From Duganella sp. CF517 (GTDB taxonomy: Bacteria; Pseudomonadota; Gammaproteobacteria; Burkholderiales; Burkholderiaceae_D), in the NCBI RefSeq assembly GCF_900110275.1, contig NZ_FODC01000002.1, positions 558,001 through 622,000 on the forward strand: a stretch of DNA of 64,000 nucleotides, written 5' to 3'. Both the position numbers and the translations under genes were made by a program. This document shows, in pieces, positions 48,167 to 56,562 of the stretch. The notes beneath the pieces are model-generated. The model did no database searches. It was not told the origin of the DNA and worked only from the letters and a program-made list of their open reading frames with translations. How positions within the stretch are numbered: the stretch's first letter is position 1; every line of letters begins with the position of its first letter.

Positions 48167-49083
48167 TCGATCGTATCGAACGAGGCGACGACGTCGACAA
48201 GCTGCCGACGGACCCAGACATGAGCGGGGTCGCGGTGGAAGCGCTCGTGCCAGATCATCGCCGGCGCCAAAGGCGCAACCTCCAGCGGCAAATCCAGCAC
48301 CGAAAGCGCAAGACGCCGCGCGAGCAGGCGCGCCAGGCGGCTCGGCATCGTAAGTATCATGTCGCTGTCGGCCACCAACATTGCGCCAGCCAGAAAGTGC
48401 GGCACGCGCAGCGCGACGTGGCGGCCGATCCCCAGCGCCGATAGCGCGACGTCGACCGCGCTTTCCCCGACCCCCGAAATGGTCACGGCAATGTGGCGCA
48501 AGGCCACATAGCGCGCCAGATCAAGTCCCTGCTCCGCCCCCGGATGGCCGCGCCTGAGCACGCACACCAGGCGGTCGGCGTAAAGGCCGCGCCGATGCAA
48601 ACTGCCCGGCAGCGCCGGGAAAATGCCCAGCGCCAGATCGGCGCCGCCCTGTTCGATAAGCCGAACGTTGTCCCCGGCCGGTTGCGCGATATGGAGGCTG
48701 AGCGCAGGCGCATCGCGCTCGAACCTGGCAATCAACCCGGCGAGGACCGTCAGGCTCAGATGGTCGTGGGCGGCAATCGTGATGCGCCCCGTCGCGGAGG
48801 CGGGATCGAAGACCGCGGGCGAGACGATGCCCCGGACATCTTCGAGCAGCTTGGCCACAGGACCCGCGAGCGCTGCGCCGCGCGGCGTCAGCTCCAGAGC
48901 GAGCCTGCCGCGCACCACCAGGCGATCGCCCAGCATCCTACGCAGGCGCCCCAGCGCGCGGCTGGCGGCCGGTTGGCTCAAGCCCAGGCAAAGGCCCGCG
49001 CGGGTCACGCTTCGCTCACGGACCAGCGCCTCGAACAGTTTTAACAGATTGAGGTCGACCGTCGACAAATCCACTTGGTGCAT
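48163..49083 (-). CDS. LysR-family transcriptional regulator
   Basis: LysR-type regulator of 306 aa (HTH: LNLLKLFEALVRERSVTRAG, LGLSQPAASRALGRLRRMLG, DRLVVRGRLALELTPRG). An in-frame start at 49134 exists, but it would leave only about 30 nt before the divergent NmrA-like gene; the ATG at 49083 gives a normal N-terminus and room for promoters, so I prefer it. It probably controls the divergent reductase gene. Effector unknown. Confidence 0.87.
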   Translation of the reverse strand: MHQVDLSTVDLNLLKLFEALVRERSVTRAGLCLGLSQPAASRALGRLRRMLGDRLVVRGRLALELTPRGAALAGPVAKLLEDVRGIVSPAVFDPASATGRITIAAHDHLSLTVLAGLIARFERDAPALSLHIAQPAGDNVRLIEQGGADLALGIFPALPGSLHRRGLYADRLVCVLRRGHPGAEQGLDLARYVALRHIAVTISGVGESAVDVALSALGIGRHVALRVPHFLAGAMLVADSDMILTMPSRLARLLARRLALSVLDLPLEVAPLAPAMIWHERFHRDPAHVWVRRQLVDVVASFDTID

Positions 49084-49163
49084 GTTGACCATGACTTGCA
49101 TGCCATTGATGTATGTCGGGGCATCATCCACCATTCCCGTTCATCTGAATAGGAGATTTTTAT

Positions 49164-50063
49164 ATGGCCGTTTCCCCCCATCTTCCCTACGTTGTTTTCG
49201 GCGTGACCGGGCGTACCGGCGCCGCGGCCGCCGATGCGCTGTTGCGCGCCGGCGATCCGGTGCGCGTCGTGGTGCGCGATCCGGCCAATGGCCAGCCGTG
49301 GGCCGAGCGCGGCGCGCAGGTCGCCGTGGCCGACCTGACGGACCTGGGCGCGATGACCAAGGCGCTCATGCGGGCGCGCGGCGCTTATGTCGTCAGTCCG
49401 CAGCAGTATGGCCGCGAAGACCTGTTCGAGCGTGCGGCCTTGATTGCCGACACCACGGCGCGCGCCGCCGTGGCGGCCGACCTGCCCAGGCTAGTGGCGC
49501 TGTCCTCGGTGGGCGCCGACCGTCAAAGTGAAACCGGATGGATCGCGATGAACCGCGTGTTCGAACAGCGTCTGGGCGACGCCGGGGTGCCCGCCGTCTT
49601 CCTGCGCGCCGCCTACTTCATGGAGAACTGGACGCCGCTGGTCGCACAGGCCGTGCGCAGCGGCACCCTGCCGACATTCCTCGCACCTCCACAGCGGCCG
49701 CTGCCGATGGTGGCGACCGTTGATGTGGGCCGCGCGGCCGCGGCTTTGCTAAGACAAAGCAGCAAGTGGACGTCCATCGTCACTCTCTCGGGTCCAAAAG
49801 ACTACAGCCCCGATGATGTCGCCGCCATTATTTCAGCCACGCTCCACAAGCCTGTCGGCGCGGCCGCGCTGCCGCAGCAGGAATGGCCCACAGCGCTGGC
49901 GGATGTGGGTTTCTCGAATACCGCCCTTGCCGGGTTCGCGGAAATGACGCTGGGCCTCAATTGCGCGCATATCGACATCAAGAGCGATCCCACGGCGCTC
50001 GCATGGGCGGGAACGACGACGCTCGAACAACTCATCGTCGAACTGGTGAAACGTCAGCAATAA
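49164..50063 (+). CDS. NmrA-like NAD(P)-binding protein
   Basis: Protein of 299 aa in the atypical SDR/NmrA group, with the nucleotide-binding GVTGRTGAAAADALLRAG at the N-terminus and AAYFMENWTPLVAQAV in the body. Such proteins are redox sensors or NADPH:quinone-type reductases; no catalytic Tyr-Lys of classical SDRs is apparent. A TAGGAGAT site lies before the ATG. Divergent from the LysR gene, which may regulate it. Confidence 0.85.
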   Translation: MAVSPHLPYVVFGVTGRTGAAAADALLRAGDPVRVVVRDPANGQPWAERGAQVAVADLTDLGAMTKALMRARGAYVVSPQQYGREDLFERAALIADTTARAAVAADLPRLVALSSVGADRQSETGWIAMNRVFEQRLGDAGVPAVFLRAAYFMENWTPLVAQAVRSGTLPTFLAPPQRPLPMVATVDVGRAAAALLRQSSKWTSIVTLSGPKDYSPDDVAAIISATLHKPVGAAALPQQEWPTALADVGFSNTALAGFAEMTLGLNCAHIDIKSDPTALAWAGTTTLEQLIVELVKRQQ

Positions 50064-50075
50064 AGCGTGCCGCGG

Positions 50076-50726
50076 CTAATGCGTCAAACCGCCCGCCTCG
50101 CGCACATCGACGGTGTGCGCGAGCGTGGTGCGGATGGCGATGCGCAGGCCTTCGACCATGTCGTCGAGCCGCATGCTGGCGGCGCCGGGATGGCGCGCCG
50201 CCTGCTGCGGCAGATAAGGGATGTGGATAAAGCCGGCGCGCATCGTCGTGCCCCATTCGCTGGCCTGGTGCATCAAGCCGTAGAACACGTGGTTGCACAC
50301 GAACGTGCCGGCGCTTTGCGACACCGACGACGGCAGGCCGGCCTCGCGCAGAGCCTGCACGATCGCCTTGATCGGCAACGTGGAAAAGTAAGCGGCCGGA
50401 CCGCCGGTGACGATGGGCTGGTCGACGATCTGGCGCATCTGGTTGTCGGCGATCGGCGCGTCGTCGACGTTGATCGCGACCCGCTCGATCGACAGATCGA
50501 CGCGGCCGCCGGCCTGGCCGACCGCGATCACGATGCTCGGCTGCAGTTCCTCCACCGCCTGGTGCATCGCCTTCTTGGCCTGTCCGAACACGCATGGCAA
50601 CTGGCGCGCGTGCACGACGAAATCCCCTTCGTGCCAGCCCTGCAGGGCGCGTACCGCTTCCCAGGAAGGGTTGATCGTCTCCTGGTTGAACGGCTCGAAA
50701 CCCGTCAACAATATGATCTTTTTCAT
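50076..50726 (-). CDS. pcp: Pyroglutamyl-peptidase I
   Basis: Cysteine peptidase of 216 aa removing N-terminal pyroglutamate from peptides. Family signatures are KKIILLTGFEPFNQETINPS at the N-terminus, IVIAVGQAGGRVDLSIERVA (catalytic Glu region), SQSAGTFVCNHVFYGLMH with the catalytic Cys, and FIHIPYLPQQAARHP (catalytic His). ATG at 50726 with GGAG 9 nt upstream is preferred to the non-ATG start at 50747. Third gene after DUF969/DUF979. Confidence 0.94.
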   Translation of the reverse strand: MKKIILLTGFEPFNQETINPSWEAVRALQGWHEGDFVVHARQLPCVFGQAKKAMHQAVEELQPSIVIAVGQAGGRVDLSIERVAINVDDAPIADNQMRQIVDQPIVTGGPAAYFSTLPIKAIVQALREAGLPSSVSQSAGTFVCNHVFYGLMHQASEWGTTMRAGFIHIPYLPQQAARHPGAASMRLDDMVEGLRIAIRTTLAHTVDVREAGGLTH

Positions 50727-50783
50727 CCGCTTTGACTCCACACTCAACTACCAGATCGCTACTCTAACCTAAATGATTGTCGT

Positions 50784-51740
50784 TTACATGTTCAGAAGAA
50801 AATACAGTAGTGCAATATTAACAAGCAAAATGGGCAGCGCCGTCGCCACCTGAATTTTGACCACGGCGTTCTTGTCGGGCAGCTCCAGCAAGGCCGCCGG
50901 CACGATGTTGAAGTTGGCCGCCATCGGCGTCATCAACGTGCCGCAGTAGGCGCTGAACATGCCGATGGCCGCCATGACCGCGGGGTTGGCGTGGTACACG
51001 CCCACCAGGACCGGGATGCCGACGCCGCCGGCGATCACCGGGAAGGCGGCGAAGCCGTTGCCCATGATGATGGTGAACAGCGCCATGCCGATGCAGTACA
51101 CCGCCACCGCCACCAGCTTCACGTCCATGTTGATGTACGAGGTGACCACGTGCGCCACGGCCTTGCCCATGCCCGCCTCGGTGAACAGCAGGCCAAGCAC
51201 CGCCAGCATGTGCGGCAGCACCACCGCCCAGCCCAGATGGTCGACCAGGCGGCGCGACTCGCGCATCGCCTGCAGCGGCGTGGCGCGCGTGAGCCAGCAC
51301 GCGGTGGCGACGGCGAACAGCGAACCGCAACCGAGGCTCACCAGGGTGGTGTTCTTCGGGTCGAGCAGGAACCGGCCGTCGAATTTCACGTCCTTGAGCA
51401 AGGTCGAACCGATCATCGTCGTGATCGGGATGATCAGCGCGGGGATCAGCAGCTTGTGGCCCAGCCGCTGCGCGCTGTCGCGGCGCTGCTCGGGCGAGCG
51501 CTCGCCGTAGCGTCCCAGCGTGACGCCGCCGAAGCCGGCGATGAGCGCCATCGCCACCATCAGCGCGCCCGCCGCCACCGGCGGCAGCCAGTCGCCGGCC
51601 AGATAGACCACCGCGTACAAGGCCCAGAACAGCGCGCTGGAATAGCGCTTGGGATTGTGGGGGTCGCGCAGCGCCATCACCGCGATCATCAGCAGCATCG
51701 CGCCCAGCACCAGATAAAAGAAATCGAGCTTGAAGATCAT
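50784..51740 (-). CDS. DUF979 family membrane protein
   Basis: Integral-membrane protein of 318 aa with about eight to nine helices, carrying DUF979 features (FYLVLGAMLLMIAVMALRD, FGGVTLGRYGERSPEQR, CGTLMTPMAANFNIVPAALL). No enzyme motif. With DUF969 it forms a pair often found beside pyroglutamyl peptidase (family knowledge), suggesting transport of 5-oxoproline or pyroglutamyl compounds. Start overlaps the DUF969 stop by 4 nt. No experimental function assigned here. Confidence 0.88.
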   Translation of the reverse strand: MIFKLDFFYLVLGAMLLMIAVMALRDPHNPKRYSSALFWALYAVVYLAGDWLPPVAAGALMVAMALIAGFGGVTLGRYGERSPEQRRDSAQRLGHKLLIPALIIPITTMIGSTLLKDVKFDGRFLLDPKNTTLVSLGCGSLFAVATACWLTRATPLQAMRESRRLVDHLGWAVVLPHMLAVLGLLFTEAGMGKAVAHVVTSYINMDVKLVAVAVYCIGMALFTIIMGNGFAAFPVIAGGVGIPVLVGVYHANPAVMAAIGMFSAYCGTLMTPMAANFNIVPAALLELPDKNAVVKIQVATALPILLVNIALLYFLLNM

Positions 51741-52447
51741 GCCTGGCCGCCCTTTACGCTCTTCATCATTGCGCGGGCGATGTGGGCGTCGAGCCGGTGC
51801 AGCCGCCACGAATGGATGATGAAGGCAGTCACCGCCGTCGGAATACCCCACATCGCGATGTGCAGCGGATCGACCTCGATGCCCTCGCCGCGCAGGATGG
51901 TTTGCATCAGCACGATGGCGCCGAAGGCCACGAACACGTCCTCGCCGAAGAACAGGCCGACGTTGTCGGTGGCGGCCGACATGGCGCGGATGCGGTGGCG
52001 CAGCGGGTCGGTCAGCGCCGGGTAGCGGTTCTCGGCCGCGCCCTCGGCCATCGGCGCGATCAGCGGTCGCACCATGTTCGGGTGGCCGCCGATGCTGGTC
52101 AGGCCGAAGGCGGCGCTGATTTCGCGGATTGCCAGGTACACGATCAGCAGGCGCCCGGTGGTGGCCGACTTGATGCGGGCGATCGACGCCTGCGCGTGTT
52201 CCTTCAAGCCGTAGCGTTCCAGCAGGCCGATGGCCGCCAGCGGCAGCAGCAATATCAGCGGCAGGTTGCGCGTCTTGATGAAGGCCGCGCCCAGCACCGC
52301 CAGCAGATGCCCGACATCCATCGCCGCGGCGAAGCCGGTGACGGCGCAGGCGGCGATCACCACCAGCACCGGATGCGCGCGCAGCGCGAAACCGAGAACG
52401 ATAACGGCCACGCCAAGCAGCGGCCACAGATTAACAGTGTGATTCAT
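51737..52447 (-). CDS. DUF969 family membrane protein
   Basis: Membrane protein of 236 aa with about six helices, DUF969 type (NLWPLLGVAVIVLGFALRAH, GLTSIGGHPNMVRPLIAPMA, AATDNVGLFFGEDVFVAFGA). Partner of the DUF979 protein, both upstream of pcp. GGGAGCTGAA precedes the ATG. A strong hairpin 21 nt upstream (52468-52499) terminates most TonB receptor transcripts, so this gene is probably read by leak-through. Confidence 0.88.
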   Translation of the reverse strand: MNHTVNLWPLLGVAVIVLGFALRAHPVLVVIAACAVTGFAAAMDVGHLLAVLGAAFIKTRNLPLILLLPLAAIGLLERYGLKEHAQASIARIKSATTGRLLIVYLAIREISAAFGLTSIGGHPNMVRPLIAPMAEGAAENRYPALTDPLRHRIRAMSAATDNVGLFFGEDVFVAFGAIVLMQTILRGEGIEVDPLHIAMWGIPTAVTAFIIHSWRLHRLDAHIARAMMKSVKGGQA

Positions 52448-52467
52448 TTCAGCTCCCTGGATGTGAA

Positions 52468-52499
52468 AATCCCCGCGCACCTTGCGATGCGCGGGGATT
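52468..52499 (-). terminator. Terminator between TonB receptor and DUF969 gene
   Basis: AATCCCCGCGCA (52468-52479) pairs perfectly with TGCGCGGGGATT (52488-52499) around an 8-nt loop; the minus-strand RNA ends in a short T run (GGGGATTTTC). It follows the receptor stop at 52516 and precedes DUF969 by 21 nt. Confidence 0.85.
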
Positions 52500-52515
52500 C
52501 TCTCATGGCTTCGAT

Positions 52516-54846
52516 TTAGAAGTTGACTTTGAAGGTGCCGCCCCAGGTGCGCGGCTCGTTCAGCATGCCGGTCAGGTTGTCGAAGTCGATCGCGCCGACG
52601 ATGACCTGGCGGTCGGTGATGTTGCGCCCGAACGCGGCCACTTCGTACTTGCCGTTGCCCCACTTGTAGCCGGCGCGCACGCCGCCCTCGGTCAGCGGCT
52701 TGGCCTTGTATTCCTTGGCCTCGTACAGGAAGAAGTTGTAGCTGCTGCGATAGGCCCAGTCGGTGTAGGCGTAGAACTCGCCGTCGCCGATCGCGGTGCT
52801 GTACTTCAGCGTGATGTTGAACTGCGACTTCGGCGCGCGCGGCAGCGGGTTGCCGTCGATGAGCGACAGGCCTGCGACGGCGCCGTCCGGATCGAGGCGT
52901 GTGCAGCCGCTGGCGCCGGTCGGGTTGTTCAATACGTTGCCGCAGTATTTCACGTACAGGTTCGGGTCCTTGATCTCGGTGTGGTTGTAGCTGTAACCGG
53001 CCGTCATGCTGAACCCATCGCTCAGGTTGGCCTGGAAGTCCAGCTCCACGCCCTGCCCGGTGACCTTGTCGGCGTTGATCAGCTGATTCATGTTGACCGA
53101 GCCGTTACCGGCGGTCAGCTGCTTGTCCTTCATCCGGTACTGGAACACGCTGGCGCTCAGGCGCGCGCGCTTCTCGAACAGGTCCTGCTTGATGCCCGCT
53201 TCATACGACACCGCTTTTTCGGCGCCGGCGAACGACGGCTGGCTGGTCAAGTCGTCCAGGCGGCCCTGCATCGACGGCGCGCGGTAGCCGGTGGCCACGC
53301 GGGCGAACAGGTTGGTCGACTTGTTCAGCTCATAGGTGCCGCTCAAGTCCCAGCTGACGTTGTGCGAGGTGTTGTCGATGTTGAAGTTGGTGCGGCCGTC
53401 GGTCTGCACGCGCGAAGCGGCGAACTCCTTTTTGTCGTTCGTGTAACGCACGCCGCCGCGCACTTTGAGCTTGTCCGAGACCGTGTAGTTCAGCGAACCG
53501 AAGGCCGCGTAGGACTTCGTGTCCTGGAACTGCACCGCGTAGTTGGCCCGCTGCGGATTGCCGGCGTCGAAGGTCTCGAAGCTGACCGAGTCGATCTGGA
53601 TCTTCTCGTTGAAGAAGAACAGACCACCGATCCACTGAAGCGGGCCGCTGTAGTTCGATTCGGCGCGCAGCTCCTGCGAGAACTGCTTGTGGTTCGGCAG
53701 CACGTCGGCCGTCTCCACCGCGAACGGGATGAAGCCGGGGCCATACGGCGGCGCGTACACGGCGCCATAGCCGCCGTCGACGTCGGCGCGGCTGTAGAAG
53801 TCCAGCTTCTCGTAGCCGGTGATCGAGTTGAAGGTAACGTCGCCGGCGTTGTACTTCAGGCGGATGCTGCCGCCCTTGGTTTTCAGGTTCTGGTGGTTGA
53901 TGCCGTCGCTCGGGTAGGAATCGTAGTCGAAGCCGTCGACCAGATCGTTGGTGCCCTTCTTGATGATATTGGCGCGGAACAGGGTGGCGTTGCCGTGGTA
54001 GTCGCGCGCGTGGTAGTTGAACAGCGCACTGAGGTCCTTGTTCGGCTGCACCAGCGCCTGCAGGCGGATCGCCTGGTCGCCGTAGCCTTCGAACTCCTGG
54101 GTGCCCTTGCCCGACGGGTTGGTGTTATCCACGCGGTTGCCGCGATGCTGGCTGGTGCCGGAGACGCGCAGCGCCACCGTGTCGCTGACCGGCATATTGA
54201 ACATGCCCTCGACCGTTTTGGCCGAGTAGTTGCCCAGGCCGACCTGCAGATAGCCTTCCTGCTTGAAGACCGGCTTGGCGGAGTCGAACTTGATGACGCC
54301 GGCCGGGGAGTTACGGCCGAACAGCGTGCCTTGCGGGCCGCGCAGCACTTCGATCTGGTCGACGTCGAACACCGGGAAGCCCTTGAGCATGGCGTTTTCC
54401 ATCACGATGTCGTCCATCACCAGGCCGACCGGCTGCGAGGCGTTCAGGTCGAAATCGGTGTTACCCAGGCCGCGGATATAAAAGCGCGGGAAGGTGCGGC
54501 CGTAATCCGATTCGATGGAGACCGACGGCGAACGGCCCGACAGGAAGCGGATGTCGGCGGCGCCGGATGTCAGCACATCGAGCTTGTCGCCCTTGACGGT
54601 GGCGATCGACATCGGCACGTCCTTGATGTTTTCGGCGCGGCGCTGCGCGGTCACGATCACCGTTTCGAGCTGGCCGCCGGCGCTGCGCGGCGCGGTGGTC
54701 GCGGCCGCGGCGTCTTGTCCCTCGGCGGCTGCCGACTGGGCGTCCGCGCCAGCTTCGGTGGCCAGGGCCGCGTGCAGCGGGAAGGCGCTCGCCACGGCCA
54801 GGGCGATCAACGATCGCACCGCGAAACCACTACTGTTCTTGCTCAT
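52516..54846 (-). CDS. TonB-dependent outer-membrane receptor
   Basis: Receptor of 776 aa. A signal peptide is present (residues 1-29, ending AALA). The TonB-box-like stretch LETVIVTAQRRAENIKDVPM leads into the plug (IEVLRGPQGTLFGRNSPAGV, about residue 165), and the rest is barrel strands ending in aromatic NEPRTWGGTFKVNF (terminal Phe). The group resembles receptors for vitamin- or carbohydrate-like ligands rather than siderophores; no Fur box was seen. Downstream genes (DUF969, DUF979, pcp) point to pyroglutamyl compounds, while neighbouring bmp genes would suggest nucleosides. Upstream region is 591 nt long. Confidence 0.93.
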   Translation of the reverse strand: MSKNSSGFAVRSLIALAVASAFPLHAALATEAGADAQSAAAEGQDAAAATTAPRSAGGQLETVIVTAQRRAENIKDVPMSIATVKGDKLDVLTSGAADIRFLSGRSPSVSIESDYGRTFPRFYIRGLGNTDFDLNASQPVGLVMDDIVMENAMLKGFPVFDVDQIEVLRGPQGTLFGRNSPAGVIKFDSAKPVFKQEGYLQVGLGNYSAKTVEGMFNMPVSDTVALRVSGTSQHRGNRVDNTNPSGKGTQEFEGYGDQAIRLQALVQPNKDLSALFNYHARDYHGNATLFRANIIKKGTNDLVDGFDYDSYPSDGINHQNLKTKGGSIRLKYNAGDVTFNSITGYEKLDFYSRADVDGGYGAVYAPPYGPGFIPFAVETADVLPNHKQFSQELRAESNYSGPLQWIGGLFFFNEKIQIDSVSFETFDAGNPQRANYAVQFQDTKSYAAFGSLNYTVSDKLKVRGGVRYTNDKKEFAASRVQTDGRTNFNIDNTSHNVSWDLSGTYELNKSTNLFARVATGYRAPSMQGRLDDLTSQPSFAGAEKAVSYEAGIKQDLFEKRARLSASVFQYRMKDKQLTAGNGSVNMNQLINADKVTGQGVELDFQANLSDGFSMTAGYSYNHTEIKDPNLYVKYCGNVLNNPTGASGCTRLDPDGAVAGLSLIDGNPLPRAPKSQFNITLKYSTAIGDGEFYAYTDWAYRSSYNFFLYEAKEYKAKPLTEGGVRAGYKWGNGKYEVAAFGRNITDRQVIVGAIDFDNLTGMLNEPRTWGGTFKVNF

Positions 54847-55437
54847 AAATGCTGCTCCCGTTTGTATAAGTTTGGATGGTATTTGTAGTTATCCCGATCA
54901 TCCTAGCATGGAAGAAAATGACATAAACCTACTTTTTCCATGGTTCGATTCATATCTATTTTGTCTAAATGACTAAACAAAATCGAATTTGTCGTACATA
55001 TCCCGGCTGATGCATAGTGACGGATTGCCTAAAAAATAGCCGATCGCCTAGCGCAAACGCTGGTCACTTGCACAAAGCAAGACGTTTCAAGAATGGCAGG
55101 GGTGTGCCGGCAGGGCCCGCTTGACGTGCGGTCCACCACTTATCCAAACGGCAGGAAGTTTTTCCAATAGGACAAAAAGCAACAATATAAAAATATTTAA
55201 TTCGGCGCCGACTGTTGCGGCAGTGCGACATGGACGGCCCGGAGCGCCGCCGCCCGGCCCCGTCAGCGATCGATCAACACTGCCATTAAAACAAGGTTTC
55301 GGCGCGGCGTGCCCGCCGGCGCCGGCCGACCCCGAGGCAAAGCTCTAAAAATCAGGGATTTGCCGCCATAAAACGGCGCCGGATTATATGTTTCGTCCAA
55401 TAAAAATATACAATATCGTTCTTCCAGGAGCCTACTC
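54847..55437. other. 591-nt divergent control region (TonB receptor / BMP importer)
   Basis: No gene. It contains two 7-bp dyads near the receptor (54907-54942 and 54958-54983), the TGATGCATAGTG site at 55008-55019, a GC-rich palindromic zone around 55290-55330, and AT-rich promoter-like sequence just before the bmp ATG, with the ribosome site CAGGAG close to it. Confidence 0.55.
55008..55019. promoter_or_regulatory. Shared 12-bp site (TGATGCATAGTG)
   Basis: This 12-mer occurs inverted at 44948-44959 upstream of punA, and its core TGATGCAT again at 45075-45082 upstream of psuK. ATGCAT is palindromic. Three occurrences in nucleoside-gene control regions suggest a common operator. Confidence 0.5.
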
Positions 55438-56433
55438 ATGAAACTTTCACAACTTAGTTTGACGGTTGCAGCCATCTGTATCGCTGCCAGCGCGTCCGCG
55501 GCGGACCCAAAATTGGCCATCGTGTATGACGCCGGCGGCAAGTTCGACAAATCGTTCAACCAGTCCGCCTTTGAAGGCGCCTCGCGCTTCAAGAAGGAAA
55601 CCAACATCAATTTCACCGAGGTGCAAGCCTCCAGCGACACCCAGGCCGAGCAAGTGCTGCGCGGCCTGGCGCGCAAGAACATGGATTTGATCGCCTCGAT
55701 CGGCTTCGCCCAGCAGTCGGCCGTGCAGAAGGTCGCCAAGGAATTTCCGAAGGTGCGTTTCGTGCTGATCGACGGCGTGGCGCAAGGCGCCAACATCAAT
55801 TCGATCACCTTCAAGGAAGAAGAAGGCTCGTACCTGGTCGGCGTGGCCGCCGCGATGGCGTCCAAATCCAAGAAGCTCGGCTTCATCGGCGGCGTCGACA
55901 TCCCGCTGATCCGCACCTTCGCCTGCGGCTACGCCCAGGGCGCGAAATCGGTCGACAAGAAGGTCGACGTCACCTCCAACATGGTCGGCACCACCGCCGA
56001 TTCGTGGAACAACCCCGCCAAGGGCGGTGAGCTGGCCCGTTCGCAGTTCGACCGCGGCGTCGACGTGGTGTTCGCCGTCGCCGGCGGTTCGGGCCTGGGC
56101 ACGCTGCAAACGGCCAAGGAAAAAGGCAAGCTGGCCATCGGCGTCGACTCCAACCAGAACCACCTGTATCCGGGTGCGATCCTGACTTCGATGGTCAAAC
56201 GCGTCGACAACGCCGTCTACGACTCCTTCATGCAGGTCAAGGCCGGCACCTGGAAGGCCGGCGTGACCGCCAAGGGCATCAAGGAAGGCGGCGTCGATTG
56301 GGCGCTGGACGCCCACAACCGCTCGCTGATCACGCCGGAGATCGAAAAGCGCGTGCTGGGCGCGCGCAAGGACATCGTCGACGGCAAGGTCAAGGTCATC
56401 GATATCCGTTCCGGCGCGGCCTGCCCCGTCTGA
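55438..56433 (+). CDS. BMP-family nucleoside-binding protein (ABC importer)
   Basis: Periplasmic substrate-binding protein of 331 aa in the basic membrane protein (Med/BmpA) family, which binds nucleosides in several bacteria. Signal peptide 1-22 (ASASA before ADPK), no lipobox, so soluble. VYDAGGKFDKSFNQSAFEGA and ASIGFAQQSAVQKVAKEFPK match the family. It is followed by a terminator hairpin and repeats, then the ATPase and two permease genes, giving a complete importer. Confidence 0.93.
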   Translation: MKLSQLSLTVAAICIAASASAADPKLAIVYDAGGKFDKSFNQSAFEGASRFKKETNINFTEVQASSDTQAEQVLRGLARKNMDLIASIGFAQQSAVQKVAKEFPKVRFVLIDGVAQGANINSITFKEEEGSYLVGVAAAMASKSKKLGFIGGVDIPLIRTFACGYAQGAKSVDKKVDVTSNMVGTTADSWNNPAKGGELARSQFDRGVDVVFAVAGGSGLGTLQTAKEKGKLAIGVDSNQNHLYPGAILTSMVKRVDNAVYDSFMQVKAGTWKAGVTAKGIKEGGVDWALDAHNRSLITPEIEKRVLGARKDIVDGKVKVIDIRSGAACPV

Positions 56434-56452
56434 CGCCAGTTCGCATATTGAG

Positions 56453-56490
56453 CGCGCCGCCGGGGTTGTCCCCCGTGCGGCGCGTTTAAC
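56453..56490 (+). terminator. Terminator after the binding-protein gene
   Basis: CGCGCCGC (56453-56460) pairs with GCGGCGCG (56477-56484) around an inner CGGGG/CCCCG stem, followed by TTTAACGTTTT. It likely lets the binding protein be made in excess of the ATPase and permeases. Confidence 0.75.
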
Positions 56491-56538
56491 GTTTTACGCT
56501 TTACCGTTTTACGCATTACAGCTAACGCATTACAGCTA
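56490..56538. repeat. Short tandem repeats upstream of the importer ATPase
   Basis: Two 15-bp units differing at one position (CGTTTTACGCTTTAC, CGTTTTACGCATTAC; 56490-56519) run into two exact 14-bp units ACGCATTACAGCTA (56511-56538). The array fills the gap between the terminator and the ATPase ribosome region. Confidence 0.75.
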
Positions 56539-56562
56539 TTTAACCGAACCGAAAACGACCCT

